From: Lachnospiraceae bacterium
GTDB taxonomy: Bacteria > Bacillota > Clostridia > Lachnospirales > Lachnospiraceae
Length of the DNA stretch: 64,000 nt
Direction: 5' to 3'
Assembly (NCBI GenBank): GCA_029053015.1
Contig: JAIDHX010000049.1
Coordinates: 1-64,000, forward strand
The notes below the pieces were generated by a model that was not told where the DNA came from, searched no databases, and was given only the letters and a program-made list of their open reading frames with translations. The translations under genes and the position numbers were made by a program. Positions 34,899 through 44,957 of the stretch are shown here, in pieces (positions within the stretch are counted from its first letter, which is position 1; each line of letters opens with the position of its first letter).

Positions 34899-35537
34899 CT
34901 ACTCTGCGCCAACACGCTTGCAAATGTCTGCAAGGCAGCATCTATCACAGTAAGGCTTTGTCCGCGCAGTACATACCTCCCTGCCATGATACACAAGACG
35001 ATGGCAGAAATCGCTCCCCTCTTCAGGCGGTATGATTTTCCACAACGCTTTTTCTACTTTTGCAGGCTCTTTTATGCCGTCCACCAGTCCCATTCTGTTG
35101 ACAAGACGTATGCAGTGGGTATCCGTCACAATGGCAGGTTTGCCGAACACATCTCCCATGATCAGATTGGCGCTTTTTCTGCCAACTCCGGGCAGGGCAA
35201 GCAGCTTGTCAAAATCATCCGGCACTTTCCCGCCATACTCATCGCGCAGCATTTTCATACAGGCGCTGATATCCCGTGCCTTGCTGTTGCCAAGCCCGCA
35301 GGGATGAACGATTTTTTCGATCTCCTCCACAGGCGCCTCCGCCAGCGCATTGACGTCGGGATATTTTTCATACAGCTTTTCCACCACGACATTGACCCTT
35401 GCATCCGTGCACTGTGCCGCCAGACGCACGCTGACAAGCAGCTTCCACGCCATATCGTAGTCGAGAGTACAACCGGCATCCGGATACTCTTTTTTCAATC
35501 TTTCTATGATTTCCAAAGCAAGCTCGGTCTTTTTCAT
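34899..35537 (-). CDS. nth: Endonuclease III (DNA glycosylase/AP lyase)
   Basis: A 212-residue base-excision repair enzyme removing oxidised pyrimidines. The helix-hairpin-helix LPGVGRKSAN with the catalytic lysine, the catalytic aspartate in IVTDTH and the C-terminal [4Fe-4S] cysteines (CTARTKPYCDRCCLADIC) are all present. Length is normal. The ribosome site (AAAGGA) is about 14 bases from the ATG. It follows the ankyrin gene by 19 bases and is the last minus-strand gene before the terminator at 34810-34843. Confidence 0.96.
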   Translation of the reverse strand: MKKTELALEIIERLKKEYPDAGCTLDYDMAWKLLVSVRLAAQCTDARVNVVVEKLYEKYPDVNALAEAPVEEIEKIVHPCGLGNSKARDISACMKMLRDEYGGKVPDDFDKLLALPGVGRKSANLIMGDVFGKPAIVTDTHCIRLVNRMGLVDGIKEPAKVEKALWKIIPPEEGSDFCHRLVYHGREVCTARTKPYCDRCCLADICKRVGAE

Positions 35538-35556
35538 TTGTGCACAATTATTCCTT

Positions 35557-37599
35557 TCAAATCATGAGTTCCAGCACCGTATCATATCCCTTTTCAACGG
35601 CTATCTGCATGGGCGTCACACCCTGATTGTTGGCATGGTTATAGTCGGCGCCCTTCTTAATCAGGAAACGGGCAACCTCCTGATTCCCGTATCTTAACGC
35701 GTGATGCAATGCCGTGTTGCCGTTATGGTCTGCTATGTTGACGTCAGCTCCGGCTCTGACAAGCTCCTTTACCACTTCTTTGTAACACTGGTTCTGGGTA
35801 TTGAGACTCAGCGCCGTATTTCCTCTGCTATCCGTCCGGTTCACATCCACATTTTTATCCAGAAACAAAGGCAGCAGCTCTCGGGTGGTATTGAGGTCCA
35901 AATACTGCAAAAGCATAAGGGGCGTGCTGCCGTCGTTTCTCGGAATATCCAGATGCGTCAGTTCCTTCAACAGCTTTTCCCTATCCTGCGATGTCAGATC
36001 CCCGCCAAATTTCTTCTTCATAACGGCAAGATGGGCCGGCGTCTCTCCGCTCATATTCTGCAGGGTATCGTCCGCACCGGAAGCAACAAGCAGCCTTGCC
36101 GCCTCTGCGCTTCCATATATGCAGGCTGTATGAAGCGGTGTATTGCCCGCCTCTGCCGGTTCATCCTCCGTGATATGGATATCCGCACCTTTTTCTATCA
36201 TAACCTTCAGCATTTCTGCGTGGTTATTGCGCGCCGCCCAGTGCAATGCCGTGGTTCCCTTATTATCCACCTGATCCATGGATTCTTTGGAAAAATATTC
36301 TGCGGCTTTTTCATAATAATCATCTTTTTGTCCGCCGAAAAGCATGGTTCGCTTCTGTAGGGAAGCCACAATATTAGCGGGCGTCCTGCCCTGCACCACA
36401 GCCTCATTGACATCCACGCCAAGCGAAAGAAGCTTCTCAATCACCCTGATTCCATAATTGCCGCCGATACATGCATCCCTGAGACATTTCACTTCTTCGC
36501 TTCCGTGAATCGGCGCCATAAAATCTATCCCTGCTTCCCTGCACAAATCAAGCACTCTGCAGTCTTTATCATTGTTGAACGCATTGTGCAGGATGCTCAG
36601 AATACAAGAAAGCTCGTCATCATCATCGGTATCTATCTGCCGAATCAGCCTCTTTGTGAGATACAGCGCCGGTGTTATTTTGTCAATGTCATTTGACGGA
36701 ATAGCAAACGCATTGCTTGTAATCCGCGCAAAATTGTTCATGTCAAGCCTGATGATATCGCAGTCTCCCTCTGCACCATGCTCCTTCAGCACCATACAGA
36801 GCGCCTCATTTCTGTAATCCATGGCTATCGAAAGCGGCGTCCTGCCCTCCTCATTCGCCTGATTCACCAGGCTGCTGTTTTCTGCAAGACGAAATGCCGC
36901 CGTCATATGACGCTTTACTATAGCGGTAAGCAGAAGTGTATTGCCCTTTTCATCAACATAATCGGTCTCAGCGCCTTTTTCTAGAAAAATATCCGTCAGC
37001 GCCCAGGAACAATTCGAATAATCACTGTGCAGCATCAAAACCAACGGCGTCATTCCCGTACTGTCCTTTTGGTTGATTCCTTCGCCCAAAAGGCCTGCAA
37101 TCGACGCTCTCTGTTCTACATTATGCTCCATGGCCGCATGAACATTTGTCATGCCCTCAATGCGTGGATAAGAAAGATAATGATAGCAGTTTCTTCCTGC
37201 CGCATCGGAAATATCTGTTTTTGCTCCATGCGAAATCAGAAGCTTTGCCATCTTCAGATTACCGCAGCAGCAAGCCAGCATAAGGGGCGTAATGCCTTTG
37301 CCCTTTCCATCCGTACAGTTCACCTCTGCCCCGTCTTCCAAAAGCTTCTTTACCGCATCATAAAGATTATGCCATACGAGAAGCGCAAACAGGTTAAGCC
37401 CGACAGAGCCCACCGGTTCGAAGAACGCGTCCAGTCCTGTCTCACTGACACATGCCTCAATTGCCTGCACCTCTTCCTCTTTGAAAATATCATATCGATA
37501 GGTACAGTGTGCAAAGTCATCCTCCCACCACGGAATGTATTTTCTGTGAACACTTTCACTTGATTTTACCAATAAGTCTGTCAATTCCTTGATATCCAT
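35557..37599 (-). CDS. Large ankyrin-repeat protein
   Basis: A 680-residue protein made mostly of ankyrin repeats: clear units with GxTPLxxA cores, such as KGITPLMLACCCGNLKMAKLL, KGTTALHWAARNNHAE, AGNTPLHTACIYGS and NGNTALHHALRYGNQ. About 70 residues before the first repeat (MDIKELTDLLVKSSESVHR) and a central stretch near 270-370 are not obviously ankyrin. There is no signal peptide or membrane helix, so it should be cytosolic and act by protein binding; partner unknown. The ribosome site is weak. It follows a second ankyrin gene by 20 bases. Confidence 0.9.
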   Translation of the reverse strand: MDIKELTDLLVKSSESVHRKYIPWWEDDFAHCTYRYDIFKEEEVQAIEACVSETGLDAFFEPVGSVGLNLFALLVWHNLYDAVKKLLEDGAEVNCTDGKGKGITPLMLACCCGNLKMAKLLISHGAKTDISDAAGRNCYHYLSYPRIEGMTNVHAAMEHNVEQRASIAGLLGEGINQKDSTGMTPLVLMLHSDYSNCSWALTDIFLEKGAETDYVDEKGNTLLLTAIVKRHMTAAFRLAENSSLVNQANEEGRTPLSIAMDYRNEALCMVLKEHGAEGDCDIIRLDMNNFARITSNAFAIPSNDIDKITPALYLTKRLIRQIDTDDDDELSCILSILHNAFNNDKDCRVLDLCREAGIDFMAPIHGSEEVKCLRDACIGGNYGIRVIEKLLSLGVDVNEAVVQGRTPANIVASLQKRTMLFGGQKDDYYEKAAEYFSKESMDQVDNKGTTALHWAARNNHAEMLKVMIEKGADIHITEDEPAEAGNTPLHTACIYGSAEAARLLVASGADDTLQNMSGETPAHLAVMKKKFGGDLTSQDREKLLKELTHLDIPRNDGSTPLMLLQYLDLNTTRELLPLFLDKNVDVNRTDSRGNTALSLNTQNQCYKEVVKELVRAGADVNIADHNGNTALHHALRYGNQEVARFLIKKGADYNHANNQGVTPMQIAVEKGYDTVLELMI

Positions 37600-37619
37600 A
37601 ACTCTTTTTACCTATCCTG

Positions 37620-38594
37620 TTAATTTTCTGCGCCCGCAATCAGCAGCTTCTCCACGATATCATTGTTACCGTTCTCCGTTGCATAATAAAGCGCCGTATG
37701 TTCGTTCATATCTGCACAGGTAAAATCTGCCCCGTTTTCCAAAAGCACACCTACGATATAATTGCTTCCGATCTTTGCCGCAATGATAAGCGCCGTCTCG
37801 CCGACACCGTTACGCTCATTGATGTTAGCGCCGCTCTCCAACAGTTTTTTCACCAGATGCTCGTTGCAATTTTCTGCTGCAATATGTAACGGGGAATTGC
37901 CATAGTTGTCACTGATGTTGACCTTAGCGCCGCTCTCCATCAAAAGCTCTGCAATCAGGAGATTATCCTCCGCAACCGCAATGTACAGCGGCGTAAGCTT
38001 TTCATCGTTGCAGGCATTGATATCCACCTCTCCCTTTGCAAGCATGGCTTTCACCACCTCGCTCTGGTTGTTGTAACATGCCTGATGCAGCGCCGTATTG
38101 CCAAAGGAATCCACATTTCCTGTATTTCCTGCCGACACGGCTTCCACAAGCTGCACAAGCCCCATAGCATTGGCGTAGTCAAGCGCTGTTCTGCCTTTGC
38201 CGTCCATCAGGGTAGTATCCGCCCCAAGCTCAATCAAATATTTTGCAGCCTCTGCCTTTTTGGCATCCACCGCATAAATAAGAACAGTTCTGCCCTCCTT
38301 GTCTGCGGCATCGATGTCAGCGCCTTCATCTGTCAAAAGCTTTATAATTTCTTTATTGCCGGAAACTGCCGCCATATGCAGCGGCGTGACGCTCGTGTTG
38401 GAAATCAGGCTCACATCCGCCCCTTTTTCCAGAAGCATCTTCACAATGTCCCGATACCCTTTTTTACACGCATAATGAAGCGGTGTAAAACCAATTTCAT
38501 CCACGGCATTTATGTTGATGCCGTCCTTCTTCAAAAATGCCATCACAACGCCTTTTTGTCCGTTCTGGCATGCCTTTAATAATAGCTTATCCAT
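37620..38594 (-). CDS. Ankyrin-repeat protein
   Basis: A 324-residue protein that is ankyrin repeat from end to end, roughly nine to ten units of about 33 residues with cores such as GFTPLHYACKKGYRD, SVTPLHMAAVSGNKE and YGNSPLHIAAENCNE. There is no export signal and no extra domain. A strong GGAGGG site precedes the ATG and a near-consensus promoter lies in the 168-base gap upstream. It is probably co-transcribed with the larger ankyrin gene and endonuclease III. Function cannot be deduced from the repeats alone. Confidence 0.92.
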   Translation of the reverse strand: MDKLLLKACQNGQKGVVMAFLKKDGININAVDEIGFTPLHYACKKGYRDIVKMLLEKGADVSLISNTSVTPLHMAAVSGNKEIIKLLTDEGADIDAADKEGRTVLIYAVDAKKAEAAKYLIELGADTTLMDGKGRTALDYANAMGLVQLVEAVSAGNTGNVDSFGNTALHQACYNNQSEVVKAMLAKGEVDINACNDEKLTPLYIAVAEDNLLIAELLMESGAKVNISDNYGNSPLHIAAENCNEHLVKKLLESGANINERNGVGETALIIAAKIGSNYIVGVLLENGADFTCADMNEHTALYYATENGNNDIVEKLLIAGAEN

Positions 38595-38724
38595 TTTTTA
38601 TCCCTCCATTTTATCTTTAAGAGCCTGCTGTTTTACAGTATACATTCCAACTGACAGTCAAACAGTTCACTCATAATACCGCATTTTACAAGCAGCATCG
38701 GTTCTATGGAAATCTTACAGTCCT

Positions 38725-38753
38725 ATTATACACAGCGGTATCACAAATTACAA
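38725..38753 (-). promoter_or_regulatory. Sigma-A promoter for the ankyrin-nth unit
   Basis: Minus-strand TTGTAA (38748-38753), 17 bases, then a perfect TATAAT (38725-38730), just downstream of the stop codon of the preceding gene. The leader to the ankyrin ATG is about 125 bases; I see no recognised riboswitch in it. Confidence 0.75.
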
Positions 38754-38762
38754 TAATCGTAT

Positions 38763-39767
38763 CTAGGAAACTTCTTTATAGAAATTATTTCCCATATATT
38801 GTTTTAAAAAGCTTAACACTTCTATGGTACAGTCCACAACACGATTATGGCTGTAGTGTCTGTTACAGGAAAAGTATTTGAAATATCCCCACGGGTCCTT
38901 TACTTGAGGTCCCCAATCCCACAATCCGTCCTCGCGGGCATTTTCCAAAAGCCACTCCACTGCATTCTCCAGATACATTTTGGAACCTTTGAACCGGTTG
39001 ATATAGTGAAAGGTTTCAAACCATCGTCTTGTCTGTCTGAATACAAAACTATCCGGAAGCTTATCAGGTGTTTTTTCCCAAAAGTAACCGTTTTCATTGG
39101 CATGGCCTCCCAGATGCCTTAGCATGGCCGCTTCCAGAGCATCCGACATTTCCCAACGTCTTTTCAACAGTAAATCGCTCTGCATGGGCACCAGTCTATT
39201 CTCTCTCGTCAAAAATATCTCATGCTGCGCCGCCTTATCCTTTTCGTAGGAATACTCTCCTTCCTCATATGCCCTATTTGCAATATACAGCCACTGATAA
39301 TAAGTATCATCACAAAGCGGCAACCCGGGTGTGATTGCCTCCAGCAAATTGCAGACTATAGCATTTTGCCAGGGAATCGCACGCTCGTTTTTTTCAAAAA
39401 CCCCTTCCTTGCTCCTGCCAAGCAGTATATCCTGCAGATACTCGCTCGCCATAAACAGAATATCCCTGTCCTCTATTGTGAGACCGATATAGAGGCAGCG
39501 CTCAATTCCTACGCCGGAGGTGGGAATCTTTGCCTTCACAGAATAATCCTTGGAGCGAAGCTTTCCCCATCCGCCGTTTATTCCCTGCGTCTGATACATT
39601 TCTTCCACAATGTCACTTTCCAAAAACGCCTTGCGCAGCGCGGACAGTGACGCATCCTCATATGGGGTATCAAGAAGCTGAAACAACACCTTATACTGCA
39701 CTGCCGGATATTCGCAGAAACGAAGCAGCGCCGCCGCATGTTCATGAAATTCGCTCTTTGTTATCAT
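38763..39767 (-). CDS. Unrecognised protein, possibly an alpha/alpha-toroid fold
   Basis: A 334-residue soluble protein I cannot assign to a family. It is rich in Trp, Tyr and Leu and mostly helical. Phrases such as GINGGWGKLRS, GLWDWGPQVKD and HNRVVDCTIEVLSFLKQ resemble the helix-pair repeats of terpenoid-cyclase/prenyltransferase-like toroids; this is a visual impression. No catalytic DxDD or zinc motif of those enzymes is apparent. ATG 39765-39767 is chosen because it has GGGAG upstream and starts 17 bases after the aldo/keto reductase stop. The close spacing suggests the two proteins work together. Confidence 0.55.
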   Translation of the reverse strand: MITKSEFHEHAAALLRFCEYPAVQYKVLFQLLDTPYEDASLSALRKAFLESDIVEEMYQTQGINGGWGKLRSKDYSVKAKIPTSGVGIERCLYIGLTIEDRDILFMASEYLQDILLGRSKEGVFEKNERAIPWQNAIVCNLLEAITPGLPLCDDTYYQWLYIANRAYEEGEYSYEKDKAAQHEIFLTRENRLVPMQSDLLLKRRWEMSDALEAAMLRHLGGHANENGYFWEKTPDKLPDSFVFRQTRRWFETFHYINRFKGSKMYLENAVEWLLENAREDGLWDWGPQVKDPWGYFKYFSCNRHYSHNRVVDCTIEVLSFLKQYMGNNFYKEVS

Positions 39768-39784
39768 ACTAATGCGTTCTCCCT

Positions 39785-40852
39785 TCAAAGATACTCTTGA
39801 ACCAATCGTTCTATTTTCTGTATTTCCTGAGAAATGCGTATCTTCCTCGGACACATATCCATACATGACATCCGGACGCACTCCCTGCAGTGCCTTGCGC
39901 TTTCAGTAATTCCAAGCGCCAGCTTTTTCAGTGCCCAATGGTCTTTTCCCAGATGAAAATACTGATACTGGCGGAATAATGTATGAATCTCTGTTCCATA
40001 AGGACATACACACCTTTGGCATCTGTCACAGGGGATTGGTGTATATTCTTTTTCCAGTACGGAAAGCGCCTCCTCAAAGGAAGGAATCTCCCCTCCCGGC
40101 ATCCGGTCATTCCAACTCATGGCAGCATTAATCTGCTCCTTCGTCCCAAGTCCAATCAAAGCACTGGATATTGGATAAGACAACACAAAATCAATCAGCG
40201 TCCGAACCGGAAATTTCGCCGGCAGAAGTCCGGCCGCATAGACTTTATTGACAAGGAAGCCTTTCTTTTGAAAAAGCGGCTCTTCCCGAATACGATCCAG
40301 CATCCCCCGCTCTAACAGATTGCCGCTGCCTTGCAGTACATCCACGCGCTTATCCCTTGCACCCCGCAGTAAAATATCATAATAATGGGTCGCAATCCCC
40401 GTATATCGAAGCTTTCCCTCCGCCTTCAGTTCCACAAGCGCATCGAGCGCGCCACCTTTTCCAAACACTTCCTCCTCATGGTCTGCATCCACTTGATGGA
40501 CAAAATACAAATCCGGTATCGTACCAAGATTTTCACAGGAAGCCTCCACTGCCTGATACATTTCACTGCCGCCAAAAAAACGCGCCTTATCCGAAATAAT
40601 AATGTTATCTCTCCCGATGTATGCCGCAAATTTTCCAAGCTTGATTTCGGCGTCTCCGTATTCCGGCACAATTGCCGTGTCGTACAGATTACAGCCCAGC
40701 CTGTATGCATGTTCCATCACCGCAAGCGCATCTTTTTCATCCAGATTAAAATAATCCGGCAGGACAGGGATATTTCCCTGTAAAACCGGAATTGTGCCAA
40801 AGCCGGTTTCCGATACCTCAAGTCCCGTATTGCCTAACCTCCGGTAATTCAT
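39785..40852 (-). CDS. Aldo/keto reductase with C-terminal [4Fe-4S] ferredoxin-like domain
   Basis: A 355-residue protein. Residues 1-250 form an aldo/keto reductase barrel (MNYRRLGNTGLEVSETGFGT) with the Asp-Tyr-Lys-His tetrad visible in NLYDTA, PEYGDAEIK, SDKARFF and YFVHQVD. The C-terminal 100 residues carry CDRCQRCVCPYG and CRECVRMSC plus MCP, suggesting iron-sulfur ligands. The spacing in the second group is longer than in a standard ferredoxin. Such fused reductases are common in anaerobes, with unknown substrates. ATG 40850-40852 is chosen by homology and a GGGG site; upstream codons overlap the LRR gene. Confidence 0.85.
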   Translation of the reverse strand: MNYRRLGNTGLEVSETGFGTIPVLQGNIPVLPDYFNLDEKDALAVMEHAYRLGCNLYDTAIVPEYGDAEIKLGKFAAYIGRDNIIISDKARFFGGSEMYQAVEASCENLGTIPDLYFVHQVDADHEEEVFGKGGALDALVELKAEGKLRYTGIATHYYDILLRGARDKRVDVLQGSGNLLERGMLDRIREEPLFQKKGFLVNKVYAAGLLPAKFPVRTLIDFVLSYPISSALIGLGTKEQINAAMSWNDRMPGGEIPSFEEALSVLEKEYTPIPCDRCQRCVCPYGTEIHTLFRQYQYFHLGKDHWALKKLALGITESARHCRECVRMSCMDMCPRKIRISQEIQKIERLVQEYL

Positions 40853-40895
40853 CCATTTACACCCCATGTCCGCTTTCACGGACTCTCTTTCAACC

Positions 40896-43800
40896 TTACT
40901 CCTGCTTCTCGATTTGTACTCCACAAGGCTTCTGAATGGTAAGCGTTTTTCCACAAAACGCAAAGGCTTCTCTGCCAATCCTTTTTATGGTGGAAGGAAG
41001 CTGTATCTGCCGCAGGCTGTGACAACGGTAAAACGCTCTTTCCGGTATTTCTTCCACACCTTCCGGTATCTGTATTTCTTCCAGAGAAGTACAGTTTTCA
41101 AAAGCTCTTGCGCCAATTTGCCGCAGATTTTTTGACAGTTCTATCCGCCGAAGACTTCCGCATCCGGAAAAAGCATGTGCTTCAATACACTCCACAGAAT
41201 ATGCCTGTCTGACCTCACACAACCACTTACAGTCTGCAAAAGCACGCTTTCCTATCTTTTTCACTGTCTCTGAAAAAGTGATTGTCGTCAGCAGATTTCC
41301 ATTCTGAAACACGCCCTCCCCGATTTCCGTGATGCCGCAGGCAAGCCGGAGACGGGAAATATTTCCGGTACATTCCATAAGCACCCCTTTTTCGTCGGTC
41401 TTAAAACAGTTCAGGCTGTCTATTATGGCCTGCTTTGCCAAAGGGTGCAGTTCCTTTTTTCGGTCCGCCAAACCGGTAAACCGAATATTGGTTCCATCCG
41501 GCAGAATCAACTCCCTCAGATTGATACAGTTGCGAAAAGCATATTCCTCTACCTGTACTCGCTCTGACAAAAAATGAATACTGCTGATTTCCAGACCATT
41601 TGCAAACGCCCAGCCACACACCAGGCGGATATCTGCCGGGATTTCCACATTCCCAAAACAGCCAGAACCATCTAAAAGCATCCCCCGCACTGTTACCAGG
41701 GGCGACTCCCTGCGCTTTTGTGCCAGCCACTCCGTTCCATGAAAAGCCCTTTCGCCAATATATTCCACGCTCTCAGGAATTTCCACCTTCTCCAGCATCA
41801 CCATATCCCGAAACACTTCCGCCTCAATCCGCCGTATGCCTGCCGGAATCCGCACCTGTGCAGCGGCTCCGTGGTATCCGGTTAAATTCTCCTCCTGCTC
41901 CACCACAAAACAGCTAAAAGCACTATGAAATAAAAACCTTACTGTCTCCGGAATCCCTTCTGAAAAAATATCTGTATAACAGTTAAATACCCACTCTTTT
42001 TCCCGATATATCACCTCACAAAGCGACGTGGCGCCCGACAGCGCATATTCCTCTAGTGCAATGGCACCCTGCCGCCCTGACAGGCGGATTTTCTCCAGAC
42101 TGCTGCAGTCCTCCAACGCATGTGCTTTCAGACAAAGCCCATCCTGAAATTCTGCATACCGCAAGCTTTCACAGCCCGAAAAAGCATATTCACCCACCTG
42201 ATGCAGAGCCGCAAAATCGTAACTCTGCAGGCTTATACAGCCGCTGAAACAAAATTCCTGTACTTCGCCTGCGTTTTCACACAGACATACTTCCAGATTC
42301 ACACAGCCCGCGAAAAGCCGCTTTTCCAGAATCTTTATCTCAGGAAGCAAAGCTCTGACAAGCGCCGTACATCCGGCAAACGCTGCTTCACCAATCTCAC
42401 CGGCAGCACATTTCACCTCTTTCAGAGAACTGCATTTTTCAAAAGCATGCGCGCCTATCTTACATAATTCTTTCGGAAACACAATACGCAAAAGACTGCT
42501 GCATCCCCAGAATGCCCCCTGTCCAATGAAACAAAGCTGCTTTGGCAGTATCACTTTCTGAAGCGCACGATTTCCGGAAAAAGCATAGGGAGCAATGCCC
42601 TGTATCCCATCAGGAACAGATACTTCTCCGACACAGTCCACACCGGAAACAATCAGGTTTCCTACAATATGAAGCCCGTTTTCCCTCTTTTCTTCCAGCA
42701 TGGTACCTACAAAAGCATTTTCCCCTGCTATCAGCGAAGGATTTACCACACAATTCGCCAGCTCGGTACATCCCCGAAATGCTTCCTTCCCAATTTCCTC
42801 TGCCTGCTCCAGGCAGATTTGACGCAGATTTCCACACTGATAAAAAGCACGTTCCCCAACAAAATACCATATGGGAAGGCAATTTTCTCCCTGTTCATCT
42901 GTCAGCAAGATTTCCTCCAGAGCAGTACATCCGGCAAAAACCTCCGCCTCCAAACGACCGATTTCGGAAGACAAATATACCCGTTGCAGCGATGTGCAGC
43001 CCTTAAACGCCGCCGCGCCAATCGCCTGCACCTGATTGGGCAAATGCACCGCTGTTATCTTTGTATTCCCATAAAAAGCACCGCCTGCAATTATCCGCAC
43101 ACACGCAGGAATCCATACTTCCCCTTCCAACTGCCGTCCATCCCAGAATATGGTATCCTCTGTTTCTTCTGCTGTCTGTTTCCACTGCGCTAAAAAACGG
43201 CTGCCCGCCAATGCATGTCTGCCCACGGATTCCAGCGTATACGGCAGAACGACCCGTTCCAGTGCTCCCGCGCCATACGCCAGTTTATCGGGAATGTGGC
43301 GCACTCCCTCTTCAAGAATCAATGTTTTTAATTTGGCACAGTCTCCAAACACATCCGCACCATAATGATTCCCCGTCTCACAGCCGCCGGATATCCTTGC
43401 TTTTTGCAGACTGCTTTTTGCAAATGCCAGGCTTTCTACAAATTCTGTTTTATCAGGAATCCGGACTTCCCGCAGACCACATCGGTAAAACGCCATCCTT
43501 CCGATATGGGTAAGACTTTCCGGCAGTACTATTTTTTTCAAGCTTTGACAGCCATAAAAAGCGCTCTCCCCAATCCTTTGCAGTTCCTTTGGCAGACATA
43601 CCTCCTGCAAAGCGCTGCAGCGACGGAATATCCTGTTTTCTAATATAGTAATCTGTTCCGGTATCTCCATGCGCAGCAGCTTCACACAGTCTGCAAACGC
43701 CCCTGCTCCGATTTTGCAAAGCCCTTTCGGTAATATAGCTGTCTGCAGCAACAGACAGCCTTGAAACGCTTCTGCTCCAATTTCACGCAGGCTTTCCGGA

Positions 43801-44957
43801 AAAATTACCTTATCAATTGTCTCGTTACCTGAAAACGCCTCTTCCGCAATTCGTGTAATCCCTTCCGGAATGACAACTCTGGACTCTGCCCCCAGATATT
43901 GCAGCAGTATCGTTCCGCTGATTCTGAAATTTCCCAGTACCTGCCTGTGTATCACTGAAACCGACTTTGGCACCTCATCTGCAGAGAGCAAAATCTTCTC
44001 TGCCATCTCACCTGCCTCTGTGCCGGAAGCTTCCTTCTTTGCATTGATTCTGTAAATATGATGTAGACCTTCAAATATGTATTCCGTACCGTCACAGGTT
44101 TTGACTGACTGCAGTGCAGTACAATTGCGGAAGGCATCCTTCGCAATCTGCATTTCATCCCCGCCTAAAATCACCTGTTTCAGACCTATGCAGTTGCGAA
44201 AAGCACGTTCCTCAATTCTTTTTAAGGATTGCGGCAGCTTAATATCCTGAATCCCCCGCATATCAAAAAAACTGCTTTTTGCAAGAATTTCTATTCCCTC
44301 CGGCACTTCTACATGCTTGATATTGACCCGGAAACGAACAAGCGTCCTGCCTTCTAACTCCATCATGCGAAGAAGGATGTCCTTCGCGACCAGTTCCATC
44401 AACGGCGGCACCTGAAACGTGCCTGCAGCCACTTCCACCACATTGGGAATACAATAGTTTTCTCCGTCTGCATACGCAATTTCTTTCACCCGCCCACAGC
44501 CGGTAAAGACGTCACAGATACAGTCCTCCTCCAATTCACGGGATATCACAAGCTTTTCCAGTGAAACTCCATTTGCAAGCGCCGCCATACCAAGCCGCTT
44601 GACACCCGGTATCTGTACTTCCAGCAGACTGTCACAATACAAAAAGGCACATTCCCCAAGTTCCTGCACAGAGAGGGGCAGAATGACCCGCTTCAGTGCA
44701 TGACAGCGGTGGAAGGCATAGCGCCCAATATATGTTACCCCATCCGGTATTATGACTTCTTCCAGTTTACGGCAACCCTTAAAGGCATCCTCCATAATAC
44801 AGCGAAGACCGAACGGAAGCACCACCCTTTTCAAAGACACGCAGCCCTTCAGTGCGCTTTCTCCTATCGTATGAATTCCCTCCGGAATTTCTATGGTTTC
44901 CTCCCGCCCCGTATAACGCTTTAGTATTCCGTTTTCAATCTGATAATAGCCTGCCAT
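40896..44957 (-). CDS. Giant BspA-type leucine-rich-repeat protein without export signal
   Basis: A 1353-residue protein built almost wholly of LRR_5 (BspA/TpLRR) units of about 23 residues, for example IPEGIHTIGESALKGCVSLKRV and LPKELQRIGESAFYGCQSL. It opens MAGYYQIENGILKRYTGREE and enters the repeats within 20 residues. It ends KPCGVQIEKQE with no membrane helix or sorting motif. BspA-like proteins are usually surface adhesins, but this one has no signal peptide and should be cytosolic unless exported unusually. ATG 44955-44957 has a GAGGGA site and overlaps the dusB end by 23 bases. Confidence 0.92.
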   Translation of the reverse strand: MAGYYQIENGILKRYTGREETIEIPEGIHTIGESALKGCVSLKRVVLPFGLRCIMEDAFKGCRKLEEVIIPDGVTYIGRYAFHRCHALKRVILPLSVQELGECAFLYCDSLLEVQIPGVKRLGMAALANGVSLEKLVISRELEEDCICDVFTGCGRVKEIAYADGENYCIPNVVEVAAGTFQVPPLMELVAKDILLRMMELEGRTLVRFRVNIKHVEVPEGIEILAKSSFFDMRGIQDIKLPQSLKRIEERAFRNCIGLKQVILGGDEMQIAKDAFRNCTALQSVKTCDGTEYIFEGLHHIYRINAKKEASGTEAGEMAEKILLSADEVPKSVSVIHRQVLGNFRISGTILLQYLGAESRVVIPEGITRIAEEAFSGNETIDKVIFPESLREIGAEAFQGCLLLQTAILPKGLCKIGAGAFADCVKLLRMEIPEQITILENRIFRRCSALQEVCLPKELQRIGESAFYGCQSLKKIVLPESLTHIGRMAFYRCGLREVRIPDKTEFVESLAFAKSSLQKARISGGCETGNHYGADVFGDCAKLKTLILEEGVRHIPDKLAYGAGALERVVLPYTLESVGRHALAGSRFLAQWKQTAEETEDTIFWDGRQLEGEVWIPACVRIIAGGAFYGNTKITAVHLPNQVQAIGAAAFKGCTSLQRVYLSSEIGRLEAEVFAGCTALEEILLTDEQGENCLPIWYFVGERAFYQCGNLRQICLEQAEEIGKEAFRGCTELANCVVNPSLIAGENAFVGTMLEEKRENGLHIVGNLIVSGVDCVGEVSVPDGIQGIAPYAFSGNRALQKVILPKQLCFIGQGAFWGCSSLLRIVFPKELCKIGAHAFEKCSSLKEVKCAAGEIGEAAFAGCTALVRALLPEIKILEKRLFAGCVNLEVCLCENAGEVQEFCFSGCISLQSYDFAALHQVGEYAFSGCESLRYAEFQDGLCLKAHALEDCSSLEKIRLSGRQGAIALEEYALSGATSLCEVIYREKEWVFNCYTDIFSEGIPETVRFLFHSAFSCFVVEQEENLTGYHGAAAQVRIPAGIRRIEAEVFRDMVMLEKVEIPESVEYIGERAFHGTEWLAQKRRESPLVTVRGMLLDGSGCFGNVEIPADIRLVCGWAFANGLEISSIHFLSERVQVEEYAFRNCINLRELILPDGTNIRFTGLADRKKELHPLAKQAIIDSLNCFKTDEKGVLMECTGNISRLRLACGITEIGEGVFQNGNLLTTITFSETVKKIGKRAFADCKWLCEVRQAYSVECIEAHAFSGCGSLRRIELSKNLRQIGARAFENCTSLEEIQIPEGVEEIPERAFYRCHSLRQIQLPSTIKRIGREAFAFCGKTLTIQKPCGVQIEKQE

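Noticed and set aside
40896..44957. Possible repeat array or CRISPR-like periodicity
   Set aside because: The roughly 69-base period is the coding period of LRR units; there are no identical repeats with unique spacers.
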